From positions 3,348,001 to 3,412,000 of the forward strand of contig CM106585.1 in NCBI GenBank assembly GCA_048013815.1: DNA of 64,000 nt, in the 5' to 3' direction. Position 1 is the first letter of the stretch, and each line of letters begins with the position of its first letter. Shown here one piece after another: positions 9,481 through 17,701 of the stretch. Origin of the DNA: Setoptus koraiensis (lineage: Eukaryota; Arthropoda). A model generated the notes under the pieces. It did not search any database. It had not been told where the DNA came from and saw only the letters and a list, made by a program, of their open reading frames with translations. The position numbers and the translations under genes were made by a program.

Positions 9481-10572
9481 ATGTCAGCACAGCAAGTACT
9501 ATTCTTTATATTGATTGTCGGCGTCGTTGGTTGTTTTGGGGCTCATCCTCAAGGACCATGGACATCGTCGAGAGTTAGTTGCCACGCAGGATTAGAATCT
9601 CTCAACTCGGTGACGGATTTTATAAATTTCGCAAAAGAGATGGAACAAACGCCGGAACTCAACGGGGAAAAGAAAACCAAACTCCTCAACGACTGTCTGA
9701 ACAGCTACGACGGCGTTGGAGATGTTAGAGCTCTGTACGAAATAGTTCAACAAATGCCAACGGCACATTCCGTGTGCGAAAAGAGTTTCGTCAATGGATT
9801 GGTCGAATTCGACAAACGCATGACTGGCTATAAAAGTAAATCGGTGGAAACCAAAAAAGACCACGGATTGCTTCAATTTACTTCATTGCTATTCGGTCAG
9901 GTTATTCTAACCTGCAAAAGAAATCTAGAAGCAAAACTAGAGCAAGCGGAACAATCAGACGAGGCTCTCAAAAAGAGCTTCGATGTCGTGGAAAATGATC
10001 AAAGTGTGCGAAAATTGGTTGAAGAGAATGTGTCCGCCTCAGAGTTAGAGGTTGATTTACCAGAAAATCTTATTGCAGCGAGCGCCTTGCTGTTTAGACG
10101 TCATCACGAGTCAGGCAGCGTCGTTCTTCGTGTAGAAGGCAAAGAAGAGGTTGAACAATTTGAGAATCTCAAGCGATCTTGCCAGCTGATCGATAGTTAT
10201 GCGCAAAACTCAATCTATCCCATTATGACACTGGCTTTCTATGGTTTCAGAGCTGGAGATGATGGCGATGTTATAGACAACAAATTAAAGGGTAGCTCGA
10301 GGGTCAAGCACTGGCTCAAGACCATCCAATATTGCCAAGGCGCGGAATTAGTGATACCTCTTCCAAAAGATGTTGTACCTCATGAAGTGTTCTTGTCATT
10401 AGAGCCGAAGAGCTTTGATGTGGAGGACCGATTCGAAGACATTGGCCAGGATCTCAAATGCTCATGCAAATCGCAAGAACACAAGGCAAAGGGAATCAAA
10501 CGCTGGCTCAAGAAACGTGCGGACAATATAGAACGTAAGGCGAAAGATTACTGCAAATTCGAGGGTTACTAA
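9481..10572 (+). CDS. Unrecognised secreted protein, copy 2
   Basis: The 363-aa paralogue of the upstream gene has the signal peptide MSAQQVLFFILIVGVVGCFGA, nine Cys (the seven of copy 1 plus two near the C-terminus: CSC and DYCKF), and the same NVS site. The C-terminus contains about 20 extra residues rich in Lys/Arg (KGIKRWLKKRADNIERKAKD) that are absent from copy 1. Remnants of this insertion also occur in the third, broken copy, so the shorter tail of copy 1 may be a deletion. A TATA box and conserved leader precede the start. There are no introns. Family unknown; tandem amplification and uneven divergence suggest a rapidly evolving secreted product. Confidence 0.88.
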   Translation: MSAQQVLFFILIVGVVGCFGAHPQGPWTSSRVSCHAGLESLNSVTDFINFAKEMEQTPELNGEKKTKLLNDCLNSYDGVGDVRALYEIVQQMPTAHSVCEKSFVNGLVEFDKRMTGYKSKSVETKKDHGLLQFTSLLFGQVILTCKRNLEAKLEQAEQSDEALKKSFDVVENDQSVRKLVEENVSASELEVDLPENLIAASALLFRRHHESGSVVLRVEGKEEVEQFENLKRSCQLIDSYAQNSIYPIMTLAFYGFRAGDDGDVIDNKLKGSSRVKHWLKTIQYCQGAELVIPLPKDVVPHEVFLSLEPKSFDVEDRFEDIGQDLKCSCKSQEHKAKGIKRWLKKRADNIERKAKDYCKFEGY

Positions 10573-10724
10573 TTAAACCATGATGATCATGAGCTGTGTA
10601 TTTTCTGATTTGACTCTTCGGCACAAAGTGGAGAAACTTGACATTTTCTCCCGCGGTGGAATGTTCTTCCTAATTCCGGTTGCAATTTGCAACAGATATA
10701 AAGTATTTTTGAGTTCGGAACAGA

Positions 10725-10730
10725 AATAAA
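10725..10730 (+). terminator. Poly(A) signal of secreted-protein copy 2
   Basis: AATAAA about 153 bp after the copy 2 stop codon, at the same relative place as in copy 1. Confidence 0.6.
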
Positions 10731-10811
10731 AATGCATTGAATATAAACCGTTAGCTGTCTGCATGAATTCATTCATTTGTAAGCTATTGATTTGTCAGCT
10801 AGACAAGGGGC

Positions 10812-11301
10812 ACCGAGGCGATATGTGTATTGTGTGTGGTAAGCTGGAGTGAGCATGATTGAGGGCGGACTGTCTATTTTGAGCGGGATATATCATAGCT
10901 TTGCTCGATCGATCAAAGTATACTGGTATGGCTGGGTTGGGTCGGTGCCTTCGTAGTTGAATCAACAGTTGTATCATCATCGGATTGTCCTGGGACAGAA
11001 GGAAGCCGCTTGCGATCAATACGGGTTTCGAGACTCTTACTGCTATTGTTCCGTTAAAAACGGATACGGATCTGAAAACACCAAGACTATATATCAATCG
11101 CTGCCAATATTGGTAGCTAAGTCATGAAAGGTGGTCTGTGGTTCATAGTCTGAAGGAGAAAAGTGAAACTCCTAACCCATCGCAACCTCTTAGGCTTTTG
11201 GCATCATGTAAATATTTGTCGTGGTTCATCGAAAATCTGCTAAAATTGCCTGTCAGTCGATAATTAATTTGAAACTCAGACAATGATTGGCTCATTATTG
11301 A
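10812..11301 (+). repeat. Repeat module R, copy A
   Basis: About 490 bp homologous to copies at 12163-12723 and 15411-15832. Shared landmarks are CATAGCTTTGCTCGATCG, GGTGGTCTGTGGTTCATAG and CAACCTCTTAGGCTTTTGGC. It sits between units 2 and 3 of the secreted-protein array but is absent between units 1 and 2, so it arrived later. The reading YHSFARS.KVY and GQKEAA.D.YG is recognisable in all copies but interrupted, suggesting an old gene fragment. Confidence 0.7.
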
Positions 11302-11458
11302 GAGGTTCAAAGCGGAAGTTAGAAGAAAGATAACTCTGCATGTAACTCCAACTGGTCGGTTTCCATCATCCGGTGCCACTTTAGCTTAAAATAGACCCAA
11401 AGTTGTTGACAAATATCAAAAAACATCGCTTGGGTAAATGTCAAACTCAGCCAGGCTC
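11302..11458. other. Unique spacer between module R and copy 3 flank
   Basis: About 155 bp with no match elsewhere in the window that I can see. The homology of module R stops abruptly at its left end, and the copy 3 upstream block starts at its right end. Confidence 0.45.
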
Positions 11459-11685
11459 GACGCGAAAGCATTTCAGTTTCGAAAAACAACTCGCTGAAAT
11501 GTTTCACGCGGCAATTTTCGACCTTTCTGTGCATCACTGGCGAAAAAACTTTCCTAAAAAAAGAATTTTTGAATGTTACTCCAACCAGAATAAATATTTT
11601 TAGAATGAAAATCTCCAGAAATATTTGGAATGTTGCATGTCTTGTTCACCAGATGACAATATCTCAATGAAAAATAGGGAGGAAA
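11459..11685 (+). promoter_or_regulatory. 5' flank of broken copy 3
   Basis: This segment is nearly identical to the distal flank of copy 2 (9088-9305), from CGCGAAAGCATTTCAG to CAATGAAAAATAGG. It then passes directly into 3' coding sequence, so the TATA box, leader and start codon are missing. Confidence 0.65.
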
Positions 11686-11903
11686 TACCTCTTCCAAAAG
11701 ATGTTGTACCTCATGAAGTGTTCTTGTCATTAGAGCCGAAGAGCTTTGATGTGGCTGACAAATTTGAAGATATTGGCCAGGATCTCAAATGCTCATGCTA
11801 ATCGCAAGAACACAAGGCAAAGGGAATCAAACGTTGGCTCAAGAAACGCGCGGACAATTCAGAAGGTAAAGCAAAGGATCACATCAAATTTGAAGGTTAC
11901 TGA
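11686..11903 (+). pseudogene. Truncated third copy of the secreted-protein gene
   Basis: This reads as the last third of copy 2 (IPLPKDVVPHEVFLSLEPKSFDV, then KRWLKKRADN and the terminal KFEGY), without any 5' half. The upstream flank joins the coding remnant at about 11,682, which implies an internal deletion of roughly 1 kb relative to copy 2. An in-frame TAA (Lys to stop) follows KCSC, so even the remnant is not open. The 3' flank (11904-12160) matches those of copies 1 and 2. It is a dead gene with high similarity to copy 2, hence a recent loss. Confidence 0.85.
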
Positions 11904-12162
11904 TTAAACCATGATAATTATGAGTTGCGTAAATTCTGATTTGACTCTTCGGTAGAATCTGGGGAAACTCGACATTTTCTCACTGCGGTTGAGTGTTCTT
12001 CAGAATTTCGATGGAAAATCGCAACAGATACAAAGGATATTCAAGTTTGGAACGGAAATAAAAATTCATTGGATATAACCCGTGAGAACTTGTCGAAGGA
12101 CTTTTGAGTTCAGAACAGTTCTGCATAAAATTTATGCCATAAATTCATTTATTTGTCAGGTA

Positions 12163-12723
12163 GACAGGGAGTACTAAGCCATTGAGAGTGAGTGACCATG
12201 AGTGAGGGNNNNNNNNNNNNNNNNNNNNNNNNNNNNNNNNNNNNNNNNNNNNNNNNNNNNNNNNNNNNNNNNNNNNNNNNNNNNNNNNNNNNNNNNNNNN
12301 NNNNNAGATTGTGACCGTGATCTACCATAGCTTTGCTCGATCGGTCAAAGTATACGGGTATTGTCCGTACCTTCGTGTTGGAATCAACAGTTTTTATCAT
12401 AATCTGATTGTCCCGGGACAGAAAGAAGCTGCTTTCGATCTCTATGGGCTCTGAGACTCTCATCGCTATTGTTCCGTTGGGAACGTCTACGCATCTGAAA
12501 ACACCAAGACTGTCTACCGATTGCCGCCAATATTGGTAGCTACGTCATGAACGGTGGTCTGTGGTTCATAGTCTGAGGGAAAATAGTGAGACTCTCAACC
12601 AAGCGCAACCTCTTAGGCTTTTGGCATCATGGAAATATTTGTCGTGTTTCATCGAAAAACTGCTAAAATCGCTTGTCAGTCAATAATTAATTTGAAACTC
12701 AGACAACGATTGATTCATTATTG
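12163..12723 (+). repeat. Repeat module R, copy B (contains gap)
   Basis: The second copy of module R opens the first protease unit and is interrupted by the N run at 12209-12305. It is about 95% similar by eye to copy C (15411-15832) and more distant from copy A. Confidence 0.7.
12209..12305. other. Assembly gap (97 N)
   Basis: A run of 97 undetermined bases inside the tandem-repeat zone, just where read placement would be ambiguous. True gap length and copy number are therefore uncertain. Confidence 0.98.
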
Positions 12724-13135
12724 ACTTGGTTGTGCCATTCGCATTAAGGGTGCATTTGTTACGCAAAAGAGCTCACAAGGAAGTGTTAGAAGCAGTGAGT
12801 CTTCATGCTGACCTCAAGTCAAAACAGTTGAATGATAAGACCAGCGAAATCGCTTCATGCAAAACAACTCTCGCCCAATAATGCACGGGCACGTACCATA
12901 AACCACGATGATTTTCCCCAGTGTCGTCGCCGAATGCTGTTTGTAACTGCGGACCCAAGAAGATTGGAATTCAAAAAATATGTGCAGATAAGGTATGCGA
13001 AAGCTGTCTCAAAATTGCAACCTATCTCTTCTTGGACAGAAGCAGGATTGGTTGGGATAAGTTGGTAGATATATGTATCGTTTGGTTAGTAAAATTTGAG
13101 CCTGAGTGTGGGTTTGGTCGAATAACAACGTTATT
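12722..13135 (+). pseudogene. Coding-like Cys-rich remnant, unit 1
   Basis: One frame reads FALRVHLLRKRAHKEVLEAVSLHADL and, after a stop, CNCGPKKIGIQKICADKVCESCL, then ATYLFLDRSRIGWDKLVDI. The same frame is recognisable in unit 2 (15831-16155). The Cys pattern recalls a small zinc-binding module, but no family is recognised. In-frame stops in both units show it is not translated as a whole. Confidence 0.35.
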
Positions 13136-13346
13136 TTTCCATAAAAACCATCGATTGACAGAGGAAAGCTAAATTTTCATTTAATTACGATTTCGCACTA
13201 TGTTGTTTACATCCTGGCTGGCCGTCGTCATTAGATTGAGATGCCAGGCAAAGTGTGCCGATAAACATTATTCACGCAATTATGGTAGAAGATCTCAAGT
13301 TTACTTATAACTCACAATCGAAGCAATTAGTTCCAGCATGACATGC

Positions 13347-13374
13347 CTTCACCGACAATCAATTGTCGGTGAAG
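13347..13374 (+). promoter_or_regulatory. Perfect 13-bp hairpin upstream of protease homologue 1
   Basis: CTTCACCGACAAT, a CA spacer, then ATTGTCGGTGAAG. It lies 28 bp upstream of the TATA box and is kept in unit 2 with the two spacer bases inverted. It is a plausible dimeric-factor binding site. Confidence 0.55.
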
Positions 13375-13401
13375 CTACCAACCATGTGAGACTATGAAGG
13401 C

Positions 13402-13408
13402 TATATAA
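13402..13408 (+). promoter_or_regulatory. TATA box of protease homologue 1
   Basis: TATATAA within GGCTATATAAGCTC. A TGCAGTCC initiator-like site follows about 20 bp later. Identical sequence is present in unit 2. Confidence 0.7.
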
Positions 13409-13614
13409 GCTCTTTACATTGATGCAGTCCGGACAAGTCGTGTAGATCGAACAAGACATTCGTGGACCTCAGTTACCAGTGAATGATACACAATTATTTC
13501 AACTTAGTTCCAACAGTAATCATCAGAATAACACCCTCAGTCGGTCAAGATCCTCGCAAAATCAAAAACTATATTCGTCATCTTTGTGCAAAATCAATAT
13601 CATCACTAAAGATC

Positions 13615-14529
13615 ATGAGTGCAGCACCCAAAATGTCGCAAACCGTGAAAATATTTCTGGTCTTGTGTTTGATATCGGTTTCGGCCAATTTGCTACACGG
13701 ATCAAGCAGTGCCTCAGCGTTTGAACAAAGTGACAAGAAGCAACTCACTGTCCAACGAATATCAGACAAATGGAGAATTCGAAACTCGATGGAATGTGCA
13801 AGAAACGAAATTGATTCATCCGATTCCATCAAAGGTGGCAGGTATGAATATTATCCAGGACAAGAATATCCTTGGTTGGTTAGAGTGCAATCGCAATGTA
13901 CAGGCACTATAATTTCAGCAGATTTTATACTGACTGCTGCTGATTGTTTACCAGATCCCCAGAATGAGAATGTTTGGGTTGAGGTAGTAGCCTCTCGTTT
14001 AGTACCACAAGTAATAAAGGTGGCGAATATCTTTATACACCCTGAATATGAACGCAGTTGCATAGTCGGAGAACGAGGCCATGCTATTCCGATAAATGAT
14101 ATAGCACTGCTAAAATTAACCAAGCCACTGGAATGGAATGAATATGTCAGGCCGATATGCTTACCCGAAAATGAAAAGCGTTTAGAACCTGGAACAATTC
14201 TGAAAATGCCTGGTGTACTCTTTGGTGAACCAGGAGCCTTAGATGTGCGCGTACAAGATAACGACATATGCATGGATTACGCCAGTGAGGTGCTAAATGT
14301 CACAATTGCTGAAGAAACAAGACAGTTATATAACGCATCTACCACCTGCGTTGGGAAACCTGAAACGGGTTGTATCGAAAGGTTGGGAATGCCAGTCTGG
14401 AGACGAACAAATATCCAACCGGTTCTTCATGGTGTCATTTCCAGCCCACTGTCGTGCGAGGGATATACCATACACAACCGAGTGTCAAGCTTTCTCGGAT
14501 GGATTGATTATATCGTTGGAAGCCAATGA
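13615..14529 (+). CDS. Catalytically dead trypsin-like serine protease homologue 1 (S1A)
   Basis: The 304-aa protein has a signal peptide (hydrophobic VKIFLVLCLISVSA, about residues 11-24), a pro-region, SIKGG (71-75) where active trypsins have (R)IVGG, and an S1A fold: PWLV, GTIISADFILTAADC, PINDIALLKL, RPICLP and a C-terminal FLGWIDYIV. Of the catalytic triad only Asp162 remains. The His57 position is Asp110 (TAADC instead of TAAHC), and the GDSGGP segment reads ERLGMP, with Leu257 at the Ser position. It cannot be a protease. The P1 residue at the activation site is Ser, so tryptic activation is also unlikely. An in-frame ATG at 13483 would add 44 residues before the signal peptide, so 13615 is chosen. 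It is the tandem paralogue of the gene at 16612. Confidence 0.92.
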   Translation: MSAAPKMSQTVKIFLVLCLISVSANLLHGSSSASAFEQSDKKQLTVQRISDKWRIRNSMECARNEIDSSDSIKGGRYEYYPGQEYPWLVRVQSQCTGTIISADFILTAADCLPDPQNENVWVEVVASRLVPQVIKVANIFIHPEYERSCIVGERGHAIPINDIALLKLTKPLEWNEYVRPICLPENEKRLEPGTILKMPGVLFGEPGALDVRVQDNDICMDYASEVLNVTIAEETRQLYNASTTCVGKPETGCIERLGMPVWRRTNIQPVLHGVISSPLSCEGYTIHNRVSSFLGWIDYIVGSQ

Positions 14530-14656
14530 AGTTTGAAGATGTCCAACACCAAAATATGCGACACAACTTTCACGCTATAGCTATTCTGGTGATGAAGTTG
14601 CCATTTTGTCAAATTATTTCGACAAAATTTTCTGATCAATTAGTTAATGTTTAATT

Positions 14657-14662
14657 AATAAA
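14657..14662 (+). terminator. Poly(A) signal of protease homologue 1
   Basis: AATAAA about 128 bp after the stop. A small stem (TTTTGTC ... GACAAAA, near 14612-14630) precedes it, and both are kept in unit 2. Confidence 0.65.
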
Positions 14663-15292
14663 CAATCTCTCTCACTACAGCGAGAACCATCTTTTACCAA
14701 CGTACCATTTGTGCCCTCTGATTCTCTCTATCCCGCTTCAGTTTATCAAGCAGAGCTCATTTTTGCTCATATCCACACATTAGATAATTCTGGTCGCACT
14801 TGGTGGCATACTGGTGCAAACATTCATCGAATCAGCAATTATCTGCCAACATCGATGCATCGATATGGTCGCACCGGGGTCAAACAACAAATTCGCCAGT
14901 GGCCGTGGATCCAAGAATCCTTCCGTTTTTCTGTGTTTCAGTTTCGATGAAGCAAAACAAATCTAATTCCGTTGTGCATGTATCGGTGTTGACCGACTAT
15001 CAATCGCATATAACTACAATTCATAGAGAACGAAAAGATGAGGCTTGCGCAACAAACTTAATGATTTCGAATTCGGGTCAACTATTTTGACAGCAGCAAT
15101 ATTGCTCAGTGATCAGGTCAGACGAAGTGTGTTGTGAATAGGATTAATTGAATAATTAGTTTCTTACAGTATCACTGTGTCACATGTTGCTCTTCCTTAT
15201 AACGCTTGCCATTAATGACAGCCAGGCAGTATGAAGCAATTCTTACGTCATACTCCCAGTGTAAGGCAATTGGTTCGAGCCATATATTATCA
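14663..15292 (+). repeat. 3' flank of unit 1 with coding-like remnant
   Basis: About 630 bp homologous to 17702-18420. A frame at 14711-14950 reads SLYPASVYQAELIFAHIHT and is largely kept in unit 2 but shifted there by small insertions. I recognise no family and consider it noncoding. Confidence 0.5.
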
Positions 15293-15410
15293 GGGAATTG
15301 CTGGGGCGAGTGTGATACACAACCCTTAGCCACTACCTAATTTATCTAAGACTTTTATATGGTTGGAAGTAGTGTATTCGAGTATCTCGTAGAGCTCAAC
15401 ATGGAGAGTG

Positions 15411-15832
15411 GAGAGATTGTGACCGTGATATACCATAGCTTTGCTCGATCGGTCAAAGTATACAGGTATTGTCCGTACCTTCGTATTGGAATCAACAGTT
15501 TTTATCATAATCTGATTGTCCCGGGACAGAAAGAAGCTGCTTTCGATCTCTATGGGCTCTGAGACTCTCATTGCTATTGTTCCGTTGGGAAAGGATACGC
15601 ATCTGAAAACACCAAGACTATCTACCGATTGCCGCCAATATTGGTAGCTACGTCATGAACGGTGGTCTGTGGTTCATAGTCTGAGGGAAAATAGTGAGAC
15701 TCTTAACCCAGCGCAACCTCTTAGGCTTTTGGCATCATGGAAATATTTGTCGTTGTTCATCAAAAAACTGCTAAAATTGCTTGTCAGTCGATAATTAAAT
15801 TTAAACTCAGACAATGATTGGTTCATTATTGA
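15411..15832 (+). repeat. Repeat module R, copy C
   Basis: The third copy of module R heads unit 2. The plus frame reads VIYHSFARSVKVY and LIVPGQKEAAFDLYG, then a stop, then CYCSVGKGYASENTKTIYRLPP. The minus frame is also open for 81 codons. Neither is convincing as a gene. Confidence 0.7.
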
Positions 15833-16160
15833 CTTGGTTGTGCCATTCGCATTAAGGGTGCATTTGTTACGCAAAAGAGCTCGCAAGGAAGTGTTAGAAG
15901 CAGTGAGTCTTCATGCTGACCTCAAGTCAAAACAGTTGAATGATAAGACCAGCGTAATCGCTGCATGTGAAACAACTCTTGCCCAATAATGCATGGGCAC
16001 GTACCATAAACCACGCTGGTCTTTCCCAGAGTCGTCGTCGAATGCCGTTTGTAATTGCGGACCCAAGAAGATTGGAATTCATAAAATATGTGCAGCTAAG
16101 GAATGCGAAAGCTGTCTCTCGCAACCTATCTCTTTTTGGGCAGAAGCAGGATTTGATTAG
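15831..16160 (+). pseudogene. Coding-like Cys-rich remnant, unit 2
   Basis: Counterpart of 12722-13135. The frame reads FALRVHLLRKRARKEVLEAV and, after a stop, CMGTYHKPRWSFPESSS and CNCGPKKIGIHKICAAKECESCL. It carries fewer stops in the middle than unit 1 but is shorter at the end. Confidence 0.35.
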
Positions 16161-16343
16161 CTGGTAGATAAATGTATCGTTTAGTAAGTAAAATTTGAGC
16201 CTGAGTGAGGGTTTGGTCGAATAACAACGTTATTTTTCCATAAAAACCATCGAATAAATGCAAATTATTCCTGAAATTATGATAAAAGATCTCAAGTTTA
16301 CTTATAACTCACAATTGAAGCAATTAGTTCCAGCATGACATGC

Positions 16344-16371
16344 CTTCACCGACAATTGATTGTCGGTGAAG
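16344..16371 (+). promoter_or_regulatory. Perfect 13-bp hairpin upstream of protease homologue 2
   Basis: CTTCACCGACAAT, a TG spacer, then ATTGTCGGTGAAG. This is the exact reverse complement of the unit 1 hairpin, at the same distance from the TATA box. Confidence 0.55.
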
Positions 16372-16398
16372 CTACCAACCATGTGAGACTATGAAGGC

Positions 16399-16405
16399 TA
16401 TATAA
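16399..16405 (+). promoter_or_regulatory. TATA box of protease homologue 2
   Basis: TATATAA in the same context as in unit 1 (GGCTATATAAGCTC). Confidence 0.7.
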
Positions 16406-16611
16406 GCTCTTTACATTGATGCAGTCCGGACAAGTCGTGTAGATCGAACAAGACATTCGTGGACCTCAGTTACCAGTGAATGATACACAATTATTTCAAC
16501 TTGATTCCAACAGTAATCATCAGAATAACACCCTCAGTCGGTCAAGATCCTCGCAAAATCAAAAACTATATTCGTCATCGTTTTGCAAAATCAATATCAT
16601 CACTAAAGATC

Positions 16612-17568
16612 ATGAGTGCAGCACCCAAAATGACGCAAACCGCGAAAATATTTCTGGCCTTGTGTTTGATATCGGTTTCGGCCAATTTGCTACACGGATC
16701 AAACAGTGCCTCAGCGTTTGAACAAAGTGACAAGAAGCAACTCACTGTCCAAGGAATGTCAGACAACTGGAGAATTCGAAACTCGATGGAATGTGCAAGA
16801 AACGAAATTGATTCATCCGATTCCATCAAGGGTGGCAGCCATGGGAAACCAGAGGTATTTCTAGAGAGATATCCTTGGTTGGTAACAATAAATTCGGGAG
16901 AACTCGTATATTGTGTGGGCACTATAATATCAGCAGATTTTATACTGACTGCTGCTCATTGTTTATTAGAGCCCCGGAATAAGGATGTTTGGGTTACTGC
17001 AGGAGCCCTAAGTTTAAAACAACAAACTAAACAGATGGCGAATATGTTTATACACCCCGAATATGAACGCAGTTGCATAGTCGGAGAACGAGGCGATGCT
17101 ATTCCGATAAATGATATAGCACTGATAAAATTAGCCGAGCCCCTAGTATGGAATGAATATGCCAGGCCGATATGCTTACCCGAAGATGAAACTCAGTTAG
17201 AACCTGGAACGATTCTGAGATTGCCTATTGGAACCGACCTTGAATTAAATATATACAACTTTGAAGTGTCCGTACAAGATAATGACATATGCATGGATGA
17301 CGCCAGTGAGTCGCTAAATGTCACAATTGATGAAGAAACGAGAGAGTTATATAACGCATCTACCATCTGCGCTGGTGAACCTGATCAATTTACGGGTTGT
17401 TTCGAAACGTTGGGATGGCCAGTCTTGAGACGAACAAATATCCATACGGTTCTTCATGGTGTCATTCCCGGGGGCCCGACGTGTGAGCGTACACTCGTAA
17501 AACCATATATATACACCCGAGTGGCGAGCTTTCTCGGATGGATTGATTATATCGTAGGAAGCCAATGA
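16612..17568 (+). CDS. Catalytically dead trypsin-like serine protease homologue 2 (S1A)
   Basis: The 318-aa paralogue of the 13615 gene has the same signal peptide region (AKIFLALCLISVSA) and SIKGG pseudo-activation site. Here His116 (ILTAAHC) and Asp168 (PINDIALIKL) of the triad are intact. The GDSGGP segment is replaced by ETLGWP, with Leu267 at the Ser position, so the protein is still inactive. It keeps 14 residues that copy 1 lacks, mainly in the N-terminal part of the fold, in the loop after LRLPIGTDLE and near the C-terminus (PGGPTCERTLVKPYIYTRV). These make it closer to a canonical S1A fold. It resembles in principle the inactivated protease paralogues of scabies mites, but orthology cannot be judged here. 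The start is chosen as for copy 1. Confidence 0.92.
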   Translation: MSAAPKMTQTAKIFLALCLISVSANLLHGSNSASAFEQSDKKQLTVQGMSDNWRIRNSMECARNEIDSSDSIKGGSHGKPEVFLERYPWLVTINSGELVYCVGTIISADFILTAAHCLLEPRNKDVWVTAGALSLKQQTKQMANMFIHPEYERSCIVGERGDAIPINDIALIKLAEPLVWNEYARPICLPEDETQLEPGTILRLPIGTDLELNIYNFEVSVQDNDICMDDASESLNVTIDEETRELYNASTICAGEPDQFTGCFETLGWPVLRRTNIHTVLHGVIPGGPTCERTLVKPYIYTRVASFLGWIDYIVGSQ

Positions 17569-17695
17569 AGTTTGAAGATGTCCAACACCAAAATATGCGA
17601 CACAACTTTCACGTTATATCCATTCTGGTGATGAAGTTGCCATTTTGTCAAATTATTTTGACAAAATTTTCTGATCAATTAGTTGATGTTTAATT

Positions 17696-17701
17696 AATAA
17701 A
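17696..17701 (+). terminator. Poly(A) signal of protease homologue 2
   Basis: AATAAA about 128 bp after the stop codon, same context as in unit 1. Confidence 0.65.

Larger units (their letters stand above)
12306..15292 (+). repeat. Tandem duplication, unit 1
   Basis: This roughly 3 kb unit contains the end of module R, a Cys-rich coding-like remnant, a hairpin plus TATA promoter, a serine protease homologue and its 3' flank. It is repeated head to tail as unit 2 (15411-18420). Homology extends from GAGATTGTGACCGTGAT to the AGCCATATATT segment near 15,280. Unit 1 has a roughly 110 bp segment near 13,196-13,300 that is reduced in unit 2, and it lacks about 97 bp present at 18,120-18,215. Confidence 0.85.

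Noticed and set aside
13483-13614. N-terminal extension of protease homologue 1 (and its counterpart at 16480-16611)
   Set aside because: It would place the signal peptide more than 50 residues inside the protein; the ATG just before the hydrophobic segment fits a secreted protein better.
15326-15571. Minus-strand frame of 81 codons in module R
   Set aside because: The copy at 10,812-11,301 differs by small shifts in this frame, and the plus frame is equally readable in parts, so coding on this strand is not supported.
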